NCBI GenBank assembly: GCA_019187195.1
Contig: JABAQT010000027.1
Coordinates: forward strand, 1 to 64,000
Origin: Bryobacteraceae bacterium
Lineage (GTDB): Bacteria; Acidobacteriota; Terriglobia; Bryobacterales; Bryobacteraceae
DNA: 64,000 nucleotides
Direction: 5' to 3'
Part shown: positions 52,716 through 61,721 of the stretch, piece after piece
How positions within the stretch are numbered: position 1 is the first letter of the stretch
Layout of the letters: each line of letters opens with the position of its first letter
Made by a program: the position numbers and the translations under genes
The notes under the pieces: generated by a model
Database searches by the model: none
Seen by the model: the letters and a program-made list of their open reading frames with translations, nothing else
Told to the model about the DNA's origin: nothing

Positions 52716-52892
52716 ATGCGGTCTATCGCCATGGCTCTGGCGCTTGCTTCCATCGGCTGGAATGCGTTGGCGGATGTGGTTCCACCGCCGGTTCGCGTGC
52801 CCGAATCCGGCTTCTATCCCCAGTTCGCCGTCGGGCTCGTGTGTCTCGTGCTCCTCATAAGGAAACTACGCCCGGCTGCGCCGGCTGAGTAA
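52716..52892 (+). CDS. Small 58-residue membrane/secreted protein with PEP-CTERM-like tail
   Basis: 58 residues from ATG 52716, with GGAGGAGG in ideal position; a longer frame from TTG 52680 is rejected. Residues 1-19 look like a Sec leader (MRSIAMALALASIGWNALA), then ~12 residues (DVVPPPVRVPES), then a hydrophobic helix and basic end (GLVCLVLLIRKLRP). The VPES-helix-basic pattern is like a sorting tail of PEP-CTERM type, leaving almost no mature domain. Function unknown. Its TAA is adjacent to the stop of the convergent aldo/keto reductase gene. Confidence 0.6.
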   Translation: MRSIAMALALASIGWNALADVVPPPVRVPESGFYPQFAVGLVCLVLLIRKLRPAAPAE

Positions 52893-53858
52893 TTACGCCG
52901 GCGTTCCGTCCCAATAGCGGCGCGACTCCGCCTGTTTCGCCGTATCGCGCTTCCAGTTCTCGAGCCGGGGGCCGGCCATGCGCGACGCCTTCCGCCGCAG
53001 TTCCGCCATCTGCTGTGCGGTCAACGGCTTGAATTCCTTGGCGATCCGCACGTCGTCTTCTATCTGCCCGATTGTGGTGCAGCCCAACGTGAGGCAGTGA
53101 ATCGGAAGGCTGAGCACGTAATCGAGGCAATCCTTGAGATGGATTCCGGACAGCAGCCCCGCGTTGGCCGTGCTCTTCATCCCCTGGATGCCCATTCCGC
53201 GCTCGACCGCCACCGGCAGCACCATCTTCTCGAAACTCAGGTACGATGGATCGGCCGGATTCAGCGGCATCAGGATGCTGTCATACTTGTCGTAATTCTT
53301 CAGCATCGCCAGGTGCACTTCGGGATCGCGATGGCCGGTGAAGCCCATGAACCGGCACTTGCCGGCTTTCTTCGCCGCCTCGAAGGCCTCGATTGCTCCG
53401 CCCGGCGCGAAGATCTGCTTCACCTCGTCCAAAGTACCCACTTGATGGATCTGCCACAGGTCCACGTAGTCCGTCTTCAGGGCGCGCAACGATTTCTCGA
53501 GATCCGCCTCGGCCCCCTTACGGTCCCGCACCGGGGACTTGGTGGTGAGAAAAATCTGCTTCCGGAACGGAGGGAGCACCGCGCCGTAAACTTCCTCCGA
53601 CCGGCCATTCCAATAAATTCGCGCCGTATCGAAGTAATTGATGCCCAGTTCATAGGCGCGCAGGGTGATGGCTTTGGCCTCATCGAAGCTGCATAACGGA
53701 AACCGTCCGCCGGCCTGTCCGACGATGGTCAGCGACTCGCCCGTCTTTCCAAAGACTCTCCTGGGGATGCCGCCTCCGGAGGTCATCGCCTTGCCGCGCT
53801 GGGCCTGCAGGCTCAACCCGGCCGCTGTCGAGGAAGAAAGAAACGTTCTACGCCGCAT
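52893..53858 (-). CDS. Aldo/keto reductase, exported
   Basis: 321 residues with a twin-arginine leader (MRRRTFLSSSTAAGLSLQA). Catalytic tetrad positions: Asp in NYFDTARIYWNGRSEE, Tyr in the same helix, Lys in FLTTKSPVRD, His in LWQIHQVGT. The shorter barrel and the C-terminal helix (LTAQQMAELRRKASRM) fit the YccK/AKR-like family that often has Tat export in this phylum. Reduces carbonyls with NADPH. It is divergent from the sulfatase gene. Confidence 0.88.
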   Translation of the reverse strand: MRRRTFLSSSTAAGLSLQAQRGKAMTSGGGIPRRVFGKTGESLTIVGQAGGRFPLCSFDEAKAITLRAYELGINYFDTARIYWNGRSEEVYGAVLPPFRKQIFLTTKSPVRDRKGAEADLEKSLRALKTDYVDLWQIHQVGTLDEVKQIFAPGGAIEAFEAAKKAGKCRFMGFTGHRDPEVHLAMLKNYDKYDSILMPLNPADPSYLSFEKMVLPVAVERGMGIQGMKSTANAGLLSGIHLKDCLDYVLSLPIHCLTLGCTTIGQIEDDVRIAKEFKPLTAQQMAELRRKASRMAGPRLENWKRDTAKQAESRRYWDGTPA

Positions 53859-53947
53859 AGGCTCTCCTTATGAGACAGTATGCTCCTTTTCCCTCTCCCA
53901 CACCAGCGCCCTTTCATTTGATAGTTTGAAGGGGCGAGAAAAGCGCC

Positions 53948-55315
53948 ATGCTATCCACACGCCGAAGCTTTCTTCAAACCGCCGCCCTCGCGGCGCCCTC
54001 CCTTCTATCGGGAGCCTCCGGCACTCCCAATATCGTCATCATCTTCCTCGACGATTCCGGCTGGGCGGATTTCCGTCCATTCGGGAAACCCAACTACCCC
54101 ACGCCGAACGTGGAAAAACTCGCCAGCCAGGGTTGTTGTTTCCGGAATTTCCACGTGCCGCAGGCAATCTGCTCGGCCTCGCGCTCCGCGCTGCTCAGCG
54201 GATGCTATCCCGGGCGAACCAAGGTGGTGGGCGCGCATCCGCCGGGCGCCCGGGGCCTCGATCCCAAGTACGCGACCCTCGGCCAGGTGATGCAGGCGCG
54301 CGGCTACCGGACTGCCTCCTTCGGCAAGTGGCATATCGGCGACCAGCCTGACACCCGGCCCCCGGCCCGGGGCTTCGATGAGTCCTGCGGCCTGATGTAT
54401 TCAAACGACATGTGGGAGTTTCACCCCGAGAACCCCGCCCGTTTCGCCAGGTTCCCTCTACACTTCTGGGAAAACGGCCGGATCAAGATCGAGCGTGTCA
54501 CCCCGAAGGAGCAGCCCATGCTCACCACCTGGTACACCGAACACGCCGTCGATTTCATCCGCCGGAACAAGAACAACCCCTTCTTTCTCTATGTGCCCCA
54601 CAACATGCCGCATGTTCCGTTGTTCGTCAGTGAAAAGTTCAAAGGCAAGTCCGGAGCCGGCATGTACGGCGACGTCATGATGGAGATCGACTGGTCGGTC
54701 TCCGAGATCACCAAGGCGCTGCATGCCAATGGTCTCGATGACAACACCCTGGTCATCTTCACGTCCGACAACGGGCCCTGGATCTCCTACGGCAACTGGT
54801 CCGGAAAGACTCCCTTCCGCGAAGCCAAGGCAACCAGCTTCGATGGTGGAACCCGCAGCGCCTGCATCATGCGCTACCCGGGCCGGATCAAAGCCGGCTC
54901 GGTGTCGAATAAGATGCTCTGCACGGTGGACCTGCTCCCCACCATCGCGCATATTACGGGGGCCAAGCTGCCCGCCAATCCTATCGATGGCAGGAATGTC
55001 TGGGATCTCATTACCGGCGTGCGCGGAGCCGTCAATCCCCATGAATACTATCCCTTCTCGACGGGCGCCAACTTCGAGGGCGTTGTCAGCGGAGACGGCC
55101 GTTGGAAGCTTCACCTGCCCCACTCCTACCGCACCCTCCTCTATGCCGGAAATGACGGGGCGGCGGGCAAGTTCAAACAGGCGCAAATCGAACTCTCGCT
55201 GTTCGACATGGAAAAGGATCCCTACGAAACCACCAACGTCATCAGCAAACACCCGGATATCGCCAGGCATCTCGAGGATTGCGCGGAGCGCCACAAGCGC
55301 GAGTTCTATTCCTGA
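53948..55315 (+). CDS. Sulfatase (type I), exported
   Basis: 455 residues with leader MLSTRRSFLQTAALAAPSLL. Metal ligands Asp35/Asp36 are in FLDDSGWADF; the formylglycine site is CSASR at 75-79 in QAICSASRSALLSG, with Ala in place of the usual Pro. Other family segments are TASFGKWHIGDQP and TSDNGPWISYGN. It removes sulfate from glycans or small esters, after modification of Cys75 by a formylglycine-generating enzyme. No sulfatase-maturase gene is adjacent; the EgtB-type FGE-fold protein at 59557 is not a candidate. Confidence 0.92.
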   Translation: MLSTRRSFLQTAALAAPSLLSGASGTPNIVIIFLDDSGWADFRPFGKPNYPTPNVEKLASQGCCFRNFHVPQAICSASRSALLSGCYPGRTKVVGAHPPGARGLDPKYATLGQVMQARGYRTASFGKWHIGDQPDTRPPARGFDESCGLMYSNDMWEFHPENPARFARFPLHFWENGRIKIERVTPKEQPMLTTWYTEHAVDFIRRNKNNPFFLYVPHNMPHVPLFVSEKFKGKSGAGMYGDVMMEIDWSVSEITKALHANGLDDNTLVIFTSDNGPWISYGNWSGKTPFREAKATSFDGGTRSACIMRYPGRIKAGSVSNKMLCTVDLLPTIAHITGAKLPANPIDGRNVWDLITGVRGAVNPHEYYPFSTGANFEGVVSGDGRWKLHLPHSYRTLLYAGNDGAAGKFKQAQIELSLFDMEKDPYETTNVISKHPDIARHLEDCAERHKREFYS

Positions 55316-55318
55316 AGG

Positions 55319-56179
55319 CTATACGCTCAGCACCGGACAGGGCGACTCGCGGATGATCGCGTAAAGGTTCGACCAGAACCGGCCCACCGTCTTCTGAGAC
55401 GTCCCGCGCCCCACCACCAACAGATCGCCCTCGCACTCGATCACGGCCCTCCGAACGCCTTCCGCCGGATTCCCGTCGACGACGTTGACAGCGGCTTCCA
55501 GGCCCGCTTCGTGCACCATCCGCGTCAACGCCGTGATCACCACCTCGCGCGCATATACGGGGGAGCCGGTGAGGACGCTGGATTCCGGCCAATCCACTGC
55601 ATGCGTCACCGAGAGACTGGCCCCATAGGCCTTCGCCAGTTCGCTCGCCGTCCGAATCACCCCGGCGTCTTCCTCGTGGAAATCCACCGCGCAGACAATC
55701 GAGCGATAGGGCACCCGCGGCTGATGGATTCCATCCTTCCAGTGAACTCCCGTCCACACGGCACAACTCAAGTCATGCAGCATCTTCGCCGTCACCGAGC
55801 CAAGCAGAAAGCGCCGCAGCGTGCCCCTTCCGTGCGTGGACATCATCACCAGGTCGGCGGCCTTGCGTCTCACCGTTTCCTCGATCGCCGGCCCGGCATC
55901 CCCATCCACCAGCAGCAACTCCGGATGCAGCCCCGCGAAATGCTCGCCGATGAATGCCTCCATCCGCTCCCGCTGCTCCTTTCGGATCGCGGCGTATAAG
56001 GGAAGACTCTCCGCAAGGAACGGCCGCAGCGGGTCGGGTGGGACGGCGGCAATCTCGGTGGCGTGCAGGATCACCAGTTCCGCCCCACCCCGCTCCGTCA
56101 TTTCGCGGACATATGGCGCCGCCGCCTGGCATGGTTCGGACAAATCCGCCGCAAATATTATCTTTCGAAATGGCAGCAT
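55319..56179 (-). CDS. Tandem universal stress protein (two UspA domains)
   Basis: 286 residues: domain 1 ~1-145, domain 2 ~155-286. Domain 1 has the ATP-binding GxxG-x(9)-G(S/T) form in THGRGTLRRFLLGSVTAK; domain 2 (VGRGTSQKTVGRFWSNLYAI) is a degenerate version that lacks the second glycine. Cytoplasmic nucleotide-binding stress protein. Convergent with the sulfatase gene (3 bases between stops). Confidence 0.93.
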   Translation of the reverse strand: MLPFRKIIFAADLSEPCQAAAPYVREMTERGGAELVILHATEIAAVPPDPLRPFLAESLPLYAAIRKEQRERMEAFIGEHFAGLHPELLLVDGDAGPAIEETVRRKAADLVMMSTHGRGTLRRFLLGSVTAKMLHDLSCAVWTGVHWKDGIHQPRVPYRSIVCAVDFHEEDAGVIRTASELAKAYGASLSVTHAVDWPESSVLTGSPVYAREVVITALTRMVHEAGLEAAVNVVDGNPAEGVRRAVIECEGDLLVVGRGTSQKTVGRFWSNLYAIIRESPCPVLSV

Positions 56180-56246
56180 GACGCTCTCCTATCGCTCAGT
56201 CAACAGGGTTGGAGCATTTCAGGCGCCACCGTGGGCGCCGCGCCAC

Positions 56247-59200
56247 TCACCAGATCACCCGCATCGTCATCGTCATGTTGCGTGAGTTCGAGTCCGTGTC
56301 AGCGTAATATCCGAACGTCGTCGGCGCCGATAGCGTGGCGCCCGGCCTGCTGAACGTCGTGTTGTTGAACATATTCTCGATCTGCGCCTGGAAACGTGTC
56401 CTGATCCTTTCCGTGATGGCGAACTCCTTGCCGAATGTCATGTCGGACTGGATCAGCGCGTTCAGCCGCAGCCGGTTGCGTCCCAGAGTGCCAAAAGCGC
56501 CCACCAGCGGTTGCGCCAGTCCGGAACCCGTCACCAGGTTCGGGTTGGCTCCGCCGAGACCGGGATTCGCCTTGAAGTCGATCCGCACCGGACCCGTCAC
56601 GTCCGGCCGCACAGCTCCGTTACCGCCGATCAATGCCGGATCCGCCAAGCCCGCCCGCGTCCCGCTGAACAGGTTCACCGGAAATCCCGACTGCGCCTGG
56701 AAAATTCCTCCGAACTGCCAGCCGTGAAGAATGTGCCGCAGCACAGGGTTGTGTACTCCCGCAAACACCTGCGGCTCGAATTCGTGCGTGATCACCAGCC
56801 GCTGCGGAATGTCGAATTGTGAAACAGCGCGGTTGTTGCGGTTGTTGAACGGATTCTGCTGTGAAGCCGAGTCGTTGGCCAGCACCCCGAGCGCGTCCGA
56901 GATGTCGTCGATCGACTTCGAAATGGTGTACGCCGCCGTGAACGTGTACCCGCGCACGAAACGCCGCTGCACCGAGAATTGCACCGAGTGATAGTTCGAA
57001 TTGGCTGACGATTCCACCAGCGTCACGCCGTTGAACCGCGGGTCAATCCGGTTGCTCGACGACGTGAACGCCGCGTTCAAACCCGCATTCAGCCGGGTGT
57101 AGAGACCGGACGCCCGCTGCGCCGCCTCTTCCTCGACCGTCTTCGGCGGCGTGAACTGACCCGGAGCCAGTGTGTTAATCGGTCTCGACCGCTGCAGGAA
57201 ATTTCCCTTCGTTCCCGAATACGACACGCGCCCGATTAACTGGAACGGCAGATCCCGCTCGACTGTCAGTCCGAACTGCTGCACCTGCGGGTTCTTCAAC
57301 CCCCGGTCAATGGGACTCACCGCGCCGAAATTCTTGATCGTAGCTCCGAACGTGCCCACCGTGGCGCGGCCCTGCGTCTGGAAGGCCGAGGTTCCGGCCA
57401 CCACCGCCGCGTACGTATTCGCCCCCACGAAATCCGTCTGCGGCAGGGAGAACTGGTACATGAACGGCGGCAGGAACCGCCCGTTGGTGATCGGGTTCAG
57501 ATAGATGAAGTCGTAGGAGATGCCGTAACCGCCGCGAATCGAAGTCTTGCCTCCGCGCGGGTTCCACGCGAATCCCACGCGTGGAGCCCAGTTTTTCGTG
57601 GTGTTGAAATAGGTTCCTCCGGTCACGAAGGCTCCCAACGGCCCGCTCCCGGCTCCTCCCAGCGCGGCTGTGCTGTTCAGGTCGAGGTTCGAGAGAATGT
57701 TGTTCACCTCCGAAACCCCGCCGTTCACTTCCAGCCGCACGCCCAGGTTCAGAGTCAGGAAGCGCGATACCCGGTAATCATCCTGCGCGAAAAAGTAACT
57801 GTTCGTTACCCGGTTCCCTCTCACCGATCCGCCGAAACGCTGCGAATAGCTGAACGGCCTGCCCGCCTGAAAATCCGCCAGGCTCAGAAATGTCAGAGTC
57901 CCGCGCACGTTTGCGTCGAAGTAGCTGTTGGCCTGGACGCGGTTGATATCCACGCCGAACTTGAGCTGATGCTTCCCTCTGGCGTGCGTCAGTGTGTCCG
58001 CGAACTGGAAAGTATTCTGCACGCGCCCCTGTGGAATGCCGGACCAGATGCCCATGTTCGAGATGCGGCCGTCGGCAAGCGCAACCTCCGGACCTCCGAA
58101 GGTTTCAATCGGTTGGAATCCCGGCCGGCTGCGTCCGAACGACGCGAGAAAGTTGTTCACGGTTGTAGCGCCGAATGTGTGCGTTTCGCTCACCGTCCCG
58201 TTCTGCGTCCGGTTCGTCGACGTCGCCCCGTTGGTGGGCAGGTTCGAGGTGATGAAGGTCAGCCCCGGGCTACTCGAGGACGAGTCGCTGATGCCGTATC
58301 TGACGTAGAAGAAATCCCGGCTCGTCAGGTTCGCGTCCATGCGTCCGGAAAGCGCCCAGGCGTTGCCCATGTTCGACGCCGCGTTGCTCACCGTGCCGCT
58401 CGGATCCGTGGGCACCTTCAACGTGCTCAGCAGTTGCTTCGAAGTGGGATCGGTGATGGCCGATACCTGGTCCGGAGTCGGTACGCTCGCAATGCGCGTT
58501 CCGCCCGCTCCCCGAATCTTCTGCTGCTCATAGGTTCCGAAGAAGAACAGCTTGTCCTTGATGATCCGTCCGCCGCCGGTCACTCCCCAGTCGTTGTTTC
58601 GCAGTATCGACGCTTTGCCGCTGCGATCGAAATAATCGCGCGCGTTGAAGATATTGTTCCGCAGGAACTCGAAGGCGCTCCCGTGGAATTCATTCGAACC
58701 GCTCTTGCTCAGAATCTGCACCTGGGCCGATGAGTTGCGTCCGAACTCCGCGCTGAAATTGTTCGTTACCAGGTTCACTTCCTTGATCGCATCGATTGGC
58801 AGCGTCCCCAATCCAGCGCTGCCCGTCGTGGAAACATCCGTCGCCGTTGCGCTGTCTAAGGTTATGTTGTTGCCGCGCCCGCGTCCGCCGTTCGAGTTGA
58901 AACTGCCGAGGCCAAGGAACGGATTGCGCGGCGTTACGGGAATCACTCCGGGAGCCGTGCCGGCGAGAGCCAGCACGCCGCTGTTGGCAATCGGAAGGCT
59001 GGTCACCGCCCGCGATTCCGTGTTGGTCTGCAACTGCGAGTTGACGGTGTTCAATTGAACGGAAGCTTCCACCACCACTACCTGCTCCGTGGTTCCTTTC
59101 ACCTCGAGAGTGATGGAAACCGTGGTTGTTGTGCCGCTGTTCACCTCCGCCGGAGCCGAGTACATCGCGAAGCCCGCGCTTTCCACCTTCACCTCGTAGG

Positions 59201-59411
59201 CGCCAATGGCAAGCTGGGTGAAACGCACGTCGCCCTGGCTATCACTGACGGCGGTGCGATTGGTTCCAGTCGCTTTACTGCGGATGGTAACATTGGCATT
59301 AGGAATGACTGCTCCGGACTGATCAGTCACCCTCACATAAATGTCGCCGGTGATTTGGGCAAATCCCGGAATTGCAAACGCGAGAATAAGGAAAGTGTAG
59401 GCTAGCCGCAT
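56247..59411 (-). CDS. TonB-dependent receptor, Oar-like, second copy
   Basis: 1054 residues from ATG 59411, which gives leader MRLAYTFLILAFAIPGFA; an upstream start at 59435 is rejected. The carboxypeptidase-regulatory-like domain (ITGDIYVRVTDQSGAVIPNA) is at ~20-105, followed by a plug region (AVTSLPIANSGVLALAGTAP, then IDAIKEVNLVTNNFSAEFGR) and a long barrel. Same family as the receptor at 6055 but a different sequence; no isomerase or transporter follows it. Divergent from the egt operon. Substrate unknown. Confidence 0.92.
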   Translation of the reverse strand: MRLAYTFLILAFAIPGFAQITGDIYVRVTDQSGAVIPNANVTIRSKATGTNRTAVSDSQGDVRFTQLAIGAYEVKVESAGFAMYSAPAEVNSGTTTTVSITLEVKGTTEQVVVVEASVQLNTVNSQLQTNTESRAVTSLPIANSGVLALAGTAPGVIPVTPRNPFLGLGSFNSNGGRGRGNNITLDSATATDVSTTGSAGLGTLPIDAIKEVNLVTNNFSAEFGRNSSAQVQILSKSGSNEFHGSAFEFLRNNIFNARDYFDRSGKASILRNNDWGVTGGGRIIKDKLFFFGTYEQQKIRGAGGTRIASVPTPDQVSAITDPTSKQLLSTLKVPTDPSGTVSNAASNMGNAWALSGRMDANLTSRDFFYVRYGISDSSSSSPGLTFITSNLPTNGATSTNRTQNGTVSETHTFGATTVNNFLASFGRSRPGFQPIETFGGPEVALADGRISNMGIWSGIPQGRVQNTFQFADTLTHARGKHQLKFGVDINRVQANSYFDANVRGTLTFLSLADFQAGRPFSYSQRFGGSVRGNRVTNSYFFAQDDYRVSRFLTLNLGVRLEVNGGVSEVNNILSNLDLNSTAALGGAGSGPLGAFVTGGTYFNTTKNWAPRVGFAWNPRGGKTSIRGGYGISYDFIYLNPITNGRFLPPFMYQFSLPQTDFVGANTYAAVVAGTSAFQTQGRATVGTFGATIKNFGAVSPIDRGLKNPQVQQFGLTVERDLPFQLIGRVSYSGTKGNFLQRSRPINTLAPGQFTPPKTVEEEAAQRASGLYTRLNAGLNAAFTSSSNRIDPRFNGVTLVESSANSNYHSVQFSVQRRFVRGYTFTAAYTISKSIDDISDALGVLANDSASQQNPFNNRNNRAVSQFDIPQRLVITHEFEPQVFAGVHNPVLRHILHGWQFGGIFQAQSGFPVNLFSGTRAGLADPALIGGNGAVRPDVTGPVRIDFKANPGLGGANPNLVTGSGLAQPLVGAFGTLGRNRLRLNALIQSDMTFGKEFAITERIRTRFQAQIENMFNNTTFSRPGATLSAPTTFGYYADTDSNSRNMTMTMRVIW

Positions 59412-59486
59412 ATGCCTGCTCCCTGAAGGCCTCATTTCGGTCTCTCGTAATACTTGTTACTTCTGTTTCTGATTATGCCACTAACA

Positions 59487-59500
59487 CAGCCGCGCGGCTG
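59487..59500. promoter_or_regulatory. Perfect 14-base palindrome CAGCCGCGCGGCTG in the divergent gap
   Basis: The sequence equals its own reverse complement and lies 57 bases before egtB and 76 bases before the receptor ATG. It could be an operator for either gene or the base of a small hairpin; a GC-rich palindrome can also arise by chance. Confidence 0.3.
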
Positions 59501-59556
59501 CCGCCGGCCGTCCTGTTCAGACATATAACCTCATCCCCGGAAAGGAGTTCCACGGA

Positions 59557-60771
59557 ATGTCCATAACAAGTTCTTACCAGTCCCCCAATCCTCTAGCCGC
59601 ATTGGCTCAAGCCCGCTCTCAAACCGATTCGCTCTTTGCTCTAGTCTCGCCGGAAAAATTTTACGACCGCCCCATCGCCGAGCGTCATCGCATGATCTTC
59701 TATTTAGGCCACCTCGAGGCCTTCGATTGGAACCTCGTCTGCCGCCGCGCCCTCGACGTTCCTTCCTTCCACCAGGAGTTCGACAAGCTATTCGCTTTCG
59801 GCATCGATCCACCGGTGGGTCAACTTCCTCAGGATCAACCCTCGGACTGGCCGTCGATCGAGGAGGTGACAAGCTACAACCACCGCGTCCGCGAAACGCT
59901 CGACCGCCTTATGGACAATGCTCCGCGGCAACTGATCCAGTGCGCCATCGAACACCGCCTGATGCATGCCGATACATTCGCCTATATCCTGCACAATGAG
60001 AATCACGCGCGTCCGCTGACCCCTCTGCCGCCTTCCTCTCCTCCGCCTTTGGAGATGATCTCCATCCCCGCCGGAACAGCCACTCTCGGCCTTTCCGGCG
60101 ACGCTTTCGGCTGGGACAACGAATTCCCTGAAACAAGCATTCCTGTCCCCGCTTTCGCCATCTCCCGCTACAAGGTCACCAACGGAGATTACCTTTCGTT
60201 CGTTAACAGTGGCGCGGCTCCGCCCCACTATTGGACCCGCCGCGACGGGGCGTGGTTCTATCGCGGCGTCTTCGCCGAATATCCACTGCCGCTCGATTGG
60301 CCGGTCTATGTGACGCGCACCGAAGCCGCCGCCTACGCGAAGTCCCTCGGCATGTCCCTGCCCACCGAGGCACAGTTCCATCGCGCCGCCTACGGAACAC
60401 CAACGGGTAAGGAACGCGACCTCCCCTGGGGTAGCGAACCGCCCACCACTCAACGCGGCAACTTCGACTTCGCCCGCTGGGACCCGCTTCCAGTCACCGC
60501 AAACCCGGAGGGCGACAGCGCTTTCGGTGTTTCCCAACTCGCGGGCAACGGCTGGGAGTGGACCTCCACCCCTTTTTCGCCCTTCCCCGGCTTCGAGCGG
60601 TTCCCCTTCTATCCCGGATATTCCGCGCCGTTCTTTGACGGCGATCATTTCGTCGTCAAGGGCGCCGCCCCGCGGACCGCCGCCTGCTTCCTCCGCCGAT
60701 CCTTCCGCAACTGGTACCGTCAAGGCTATCCTTATGTGCATGCCGCGTTCCGCTGCGTGGACGTGCGATGA
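59557..60771 (+). CDS. egtB: EgtB-type sulfoxide synthase (ergothioneine biosynthesis)
   Basis: 404 residues, ATG with AAAGGAG nine bases upstream. N-terminal DinB-like domain with the metal His at His52 (YLGHLEAFDWN), His133 and His137 (EHRLMHADTF), the EgtB facial triad; the usual Glu after the third His is Asp139. From ~165 the FGE-sulfatase fold (LEMISIPAGTATLGL, NGWEWTSTPFSPFPGF, FVVKGAAPRTAACFLRRSFR). The enzyme joins hercynine to a thiol (gamma-Glu-Cys or Cys) with oxygen. No egtA or egtC is visible, so the Cys-type pathway is plausible. Overlaps egtD as ATGA. Confidence 0.92.
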   Translation: MSITSSYQSPNPLAALAQARSQTDSLFALVSPEKFYDRPIAERHRMIFYLGHLEAFDWNLVCRRALDVPSFHQEFDKLFAFGIDPPVGQLPQDQPSDWPSIEEVTSYNHRVRETLDRLMDNAPRQLIQCAIEHRLMHADTFAYILHNENHARPLTPLPPSSPPPLEMISIPAGTATLGLSGDAFGWDNEFPETSIPVPAFAISRYKVTNGDYLSFVNSGAAPPHYWTRRDGAWFYRGVFAEYPLPLDWPVYVTRTEAAAYAKSLGMSLPTEAQFHRAAYGTPTGKERDLPWGSEPPTTQRGNFDFARWDPLPVTANPEGDSAFGVSQLAGNGWEWTSTPFSPFPGFERFPFYPGYSAPFFDGDHFVVKGAAPRTAACFLRRSFRNWYRQGYPYVHAAFRCVDVR

Positions 60772-61721
60772 CCAGCATGCTCAGCGAATTCGCCCAGGAT
60801 GTGCGGGCCGGCCTTGGGCGTTCAGGCCAGCGCGAACTTCCCTCCAGGTATCTCTACGACGATCTCGGAAGCGCGCTCTTTGAAGCCATCACCTGCTTGC
60901 CTGAGTACGGCCTTACGCGTGCCGGTGAGCGCCTGCTCGGCGCTCATTCACCCGAAATTGCCGCCGTCCTGCCGCCCACAACCGCGGTTGCGGAACTCGG
61001 CTGCGGTTCCGGGCGGAAAACCGTTCCCATCCTCGAGAGCTTGCGCGCCCGCTCCGGCCGAGCGATCCGCTATTTTCCCATCGACATCTCGACGGCCGCC
61101 CTTCATGCCTGCGCCCGGGAACTCGCCTCGTATGCGGCCGTCACACCGCTCGAAGCCTCCTACCTCGACGGCATCGCCCGGGTCGCCGCTCTTCGCGACC
61201 CGTCGCAGCCACTCCTCGTCCTCTTCCTCGGCAGCACCATCGGAAACTTTGACATCTCCTGCGCCGTTGAATTTCTGGCCGCCCTCCACGCGCGCCTCAA
61301 CCCTGGCGACGCTCTTCTTCTTGGCGCCGATCTTGTCAAGCCGATCCCTCAGATGCTGCTCGCCTATGATGATCCTACAGGCGTCACCGCGGCCTTCAAC
61401 CGCAACATTCTCGGACGCATCAACCGCGAACTGGGCGCCGACTTCGATCTCACCGCCTACGAACACGAAGCCCGCTACCACGAACCGGCCCAGCGTATCG
61501 AGATGCATCTCCGCGCCCGCTCCCGGCAGCGCGTCTCGATTCCCGATTCGGGCCTCCGGATCATCATCGAAGCCGGCGAAACGATCTGGACGGAGTCCTC
61601 GCACAAGTTCCTCCTGCCTGACCTCGATGCCATCGCGCGCGATTCCGGCTTTCATCCTGTCTCGCGCTGGGTCGATCCCCAATGGCCGTTCGCCATGAAT
61701 CTCTGGAGCGCCGGCGGGTGA
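60768..61721 (+). CDS. egtD: Histidine N-alpha-methyltransferase EgtD
   Basis: 317 residues. SAM motif VAELGCGSGRKTVPILE; other EgtD signatures are SRYLYDDLGSALFEAIT near the N-terminus, LVLFLGSTIGNFD, and AAFNRNILGRINRELGADF with HEPAQRIEMHL. It trimethylates histidine to hercynine, the substrate of EgtB. Start codon overlaps the egtB stop (ATGA) and its own stop overlaps the GTG of the ABC ATPase (GTGA), so the five genes are translationally coupled. Confidence 0.96.
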   Translation: MTSMLSEFAQDVRAGLGRSGQRELPSRYLYDDLGSALFEAITCLPEYGLTRAGERLLGAHSPEIAAVLPPTTAVAELGCGSGRKTVPILESLRARSGRAIRYFPIDISTAALHACARELASYAAVTPLEASYLDGIARVAALRDPSQPLLVLFLGSTIGNFDISCAVEFLAALHARLNPGDALLLGADLVKPIPQMLLAYDDPTGVTAAFNRNILGRINRELGADFDLTAYEHEARYHEPAQRIEMHLRARSRQRVSIPDSGLRIIIEAGETIWTESSHKFLLPDLDAIARDSGFHPVSRWVDPQWPFAMNLWSAGG

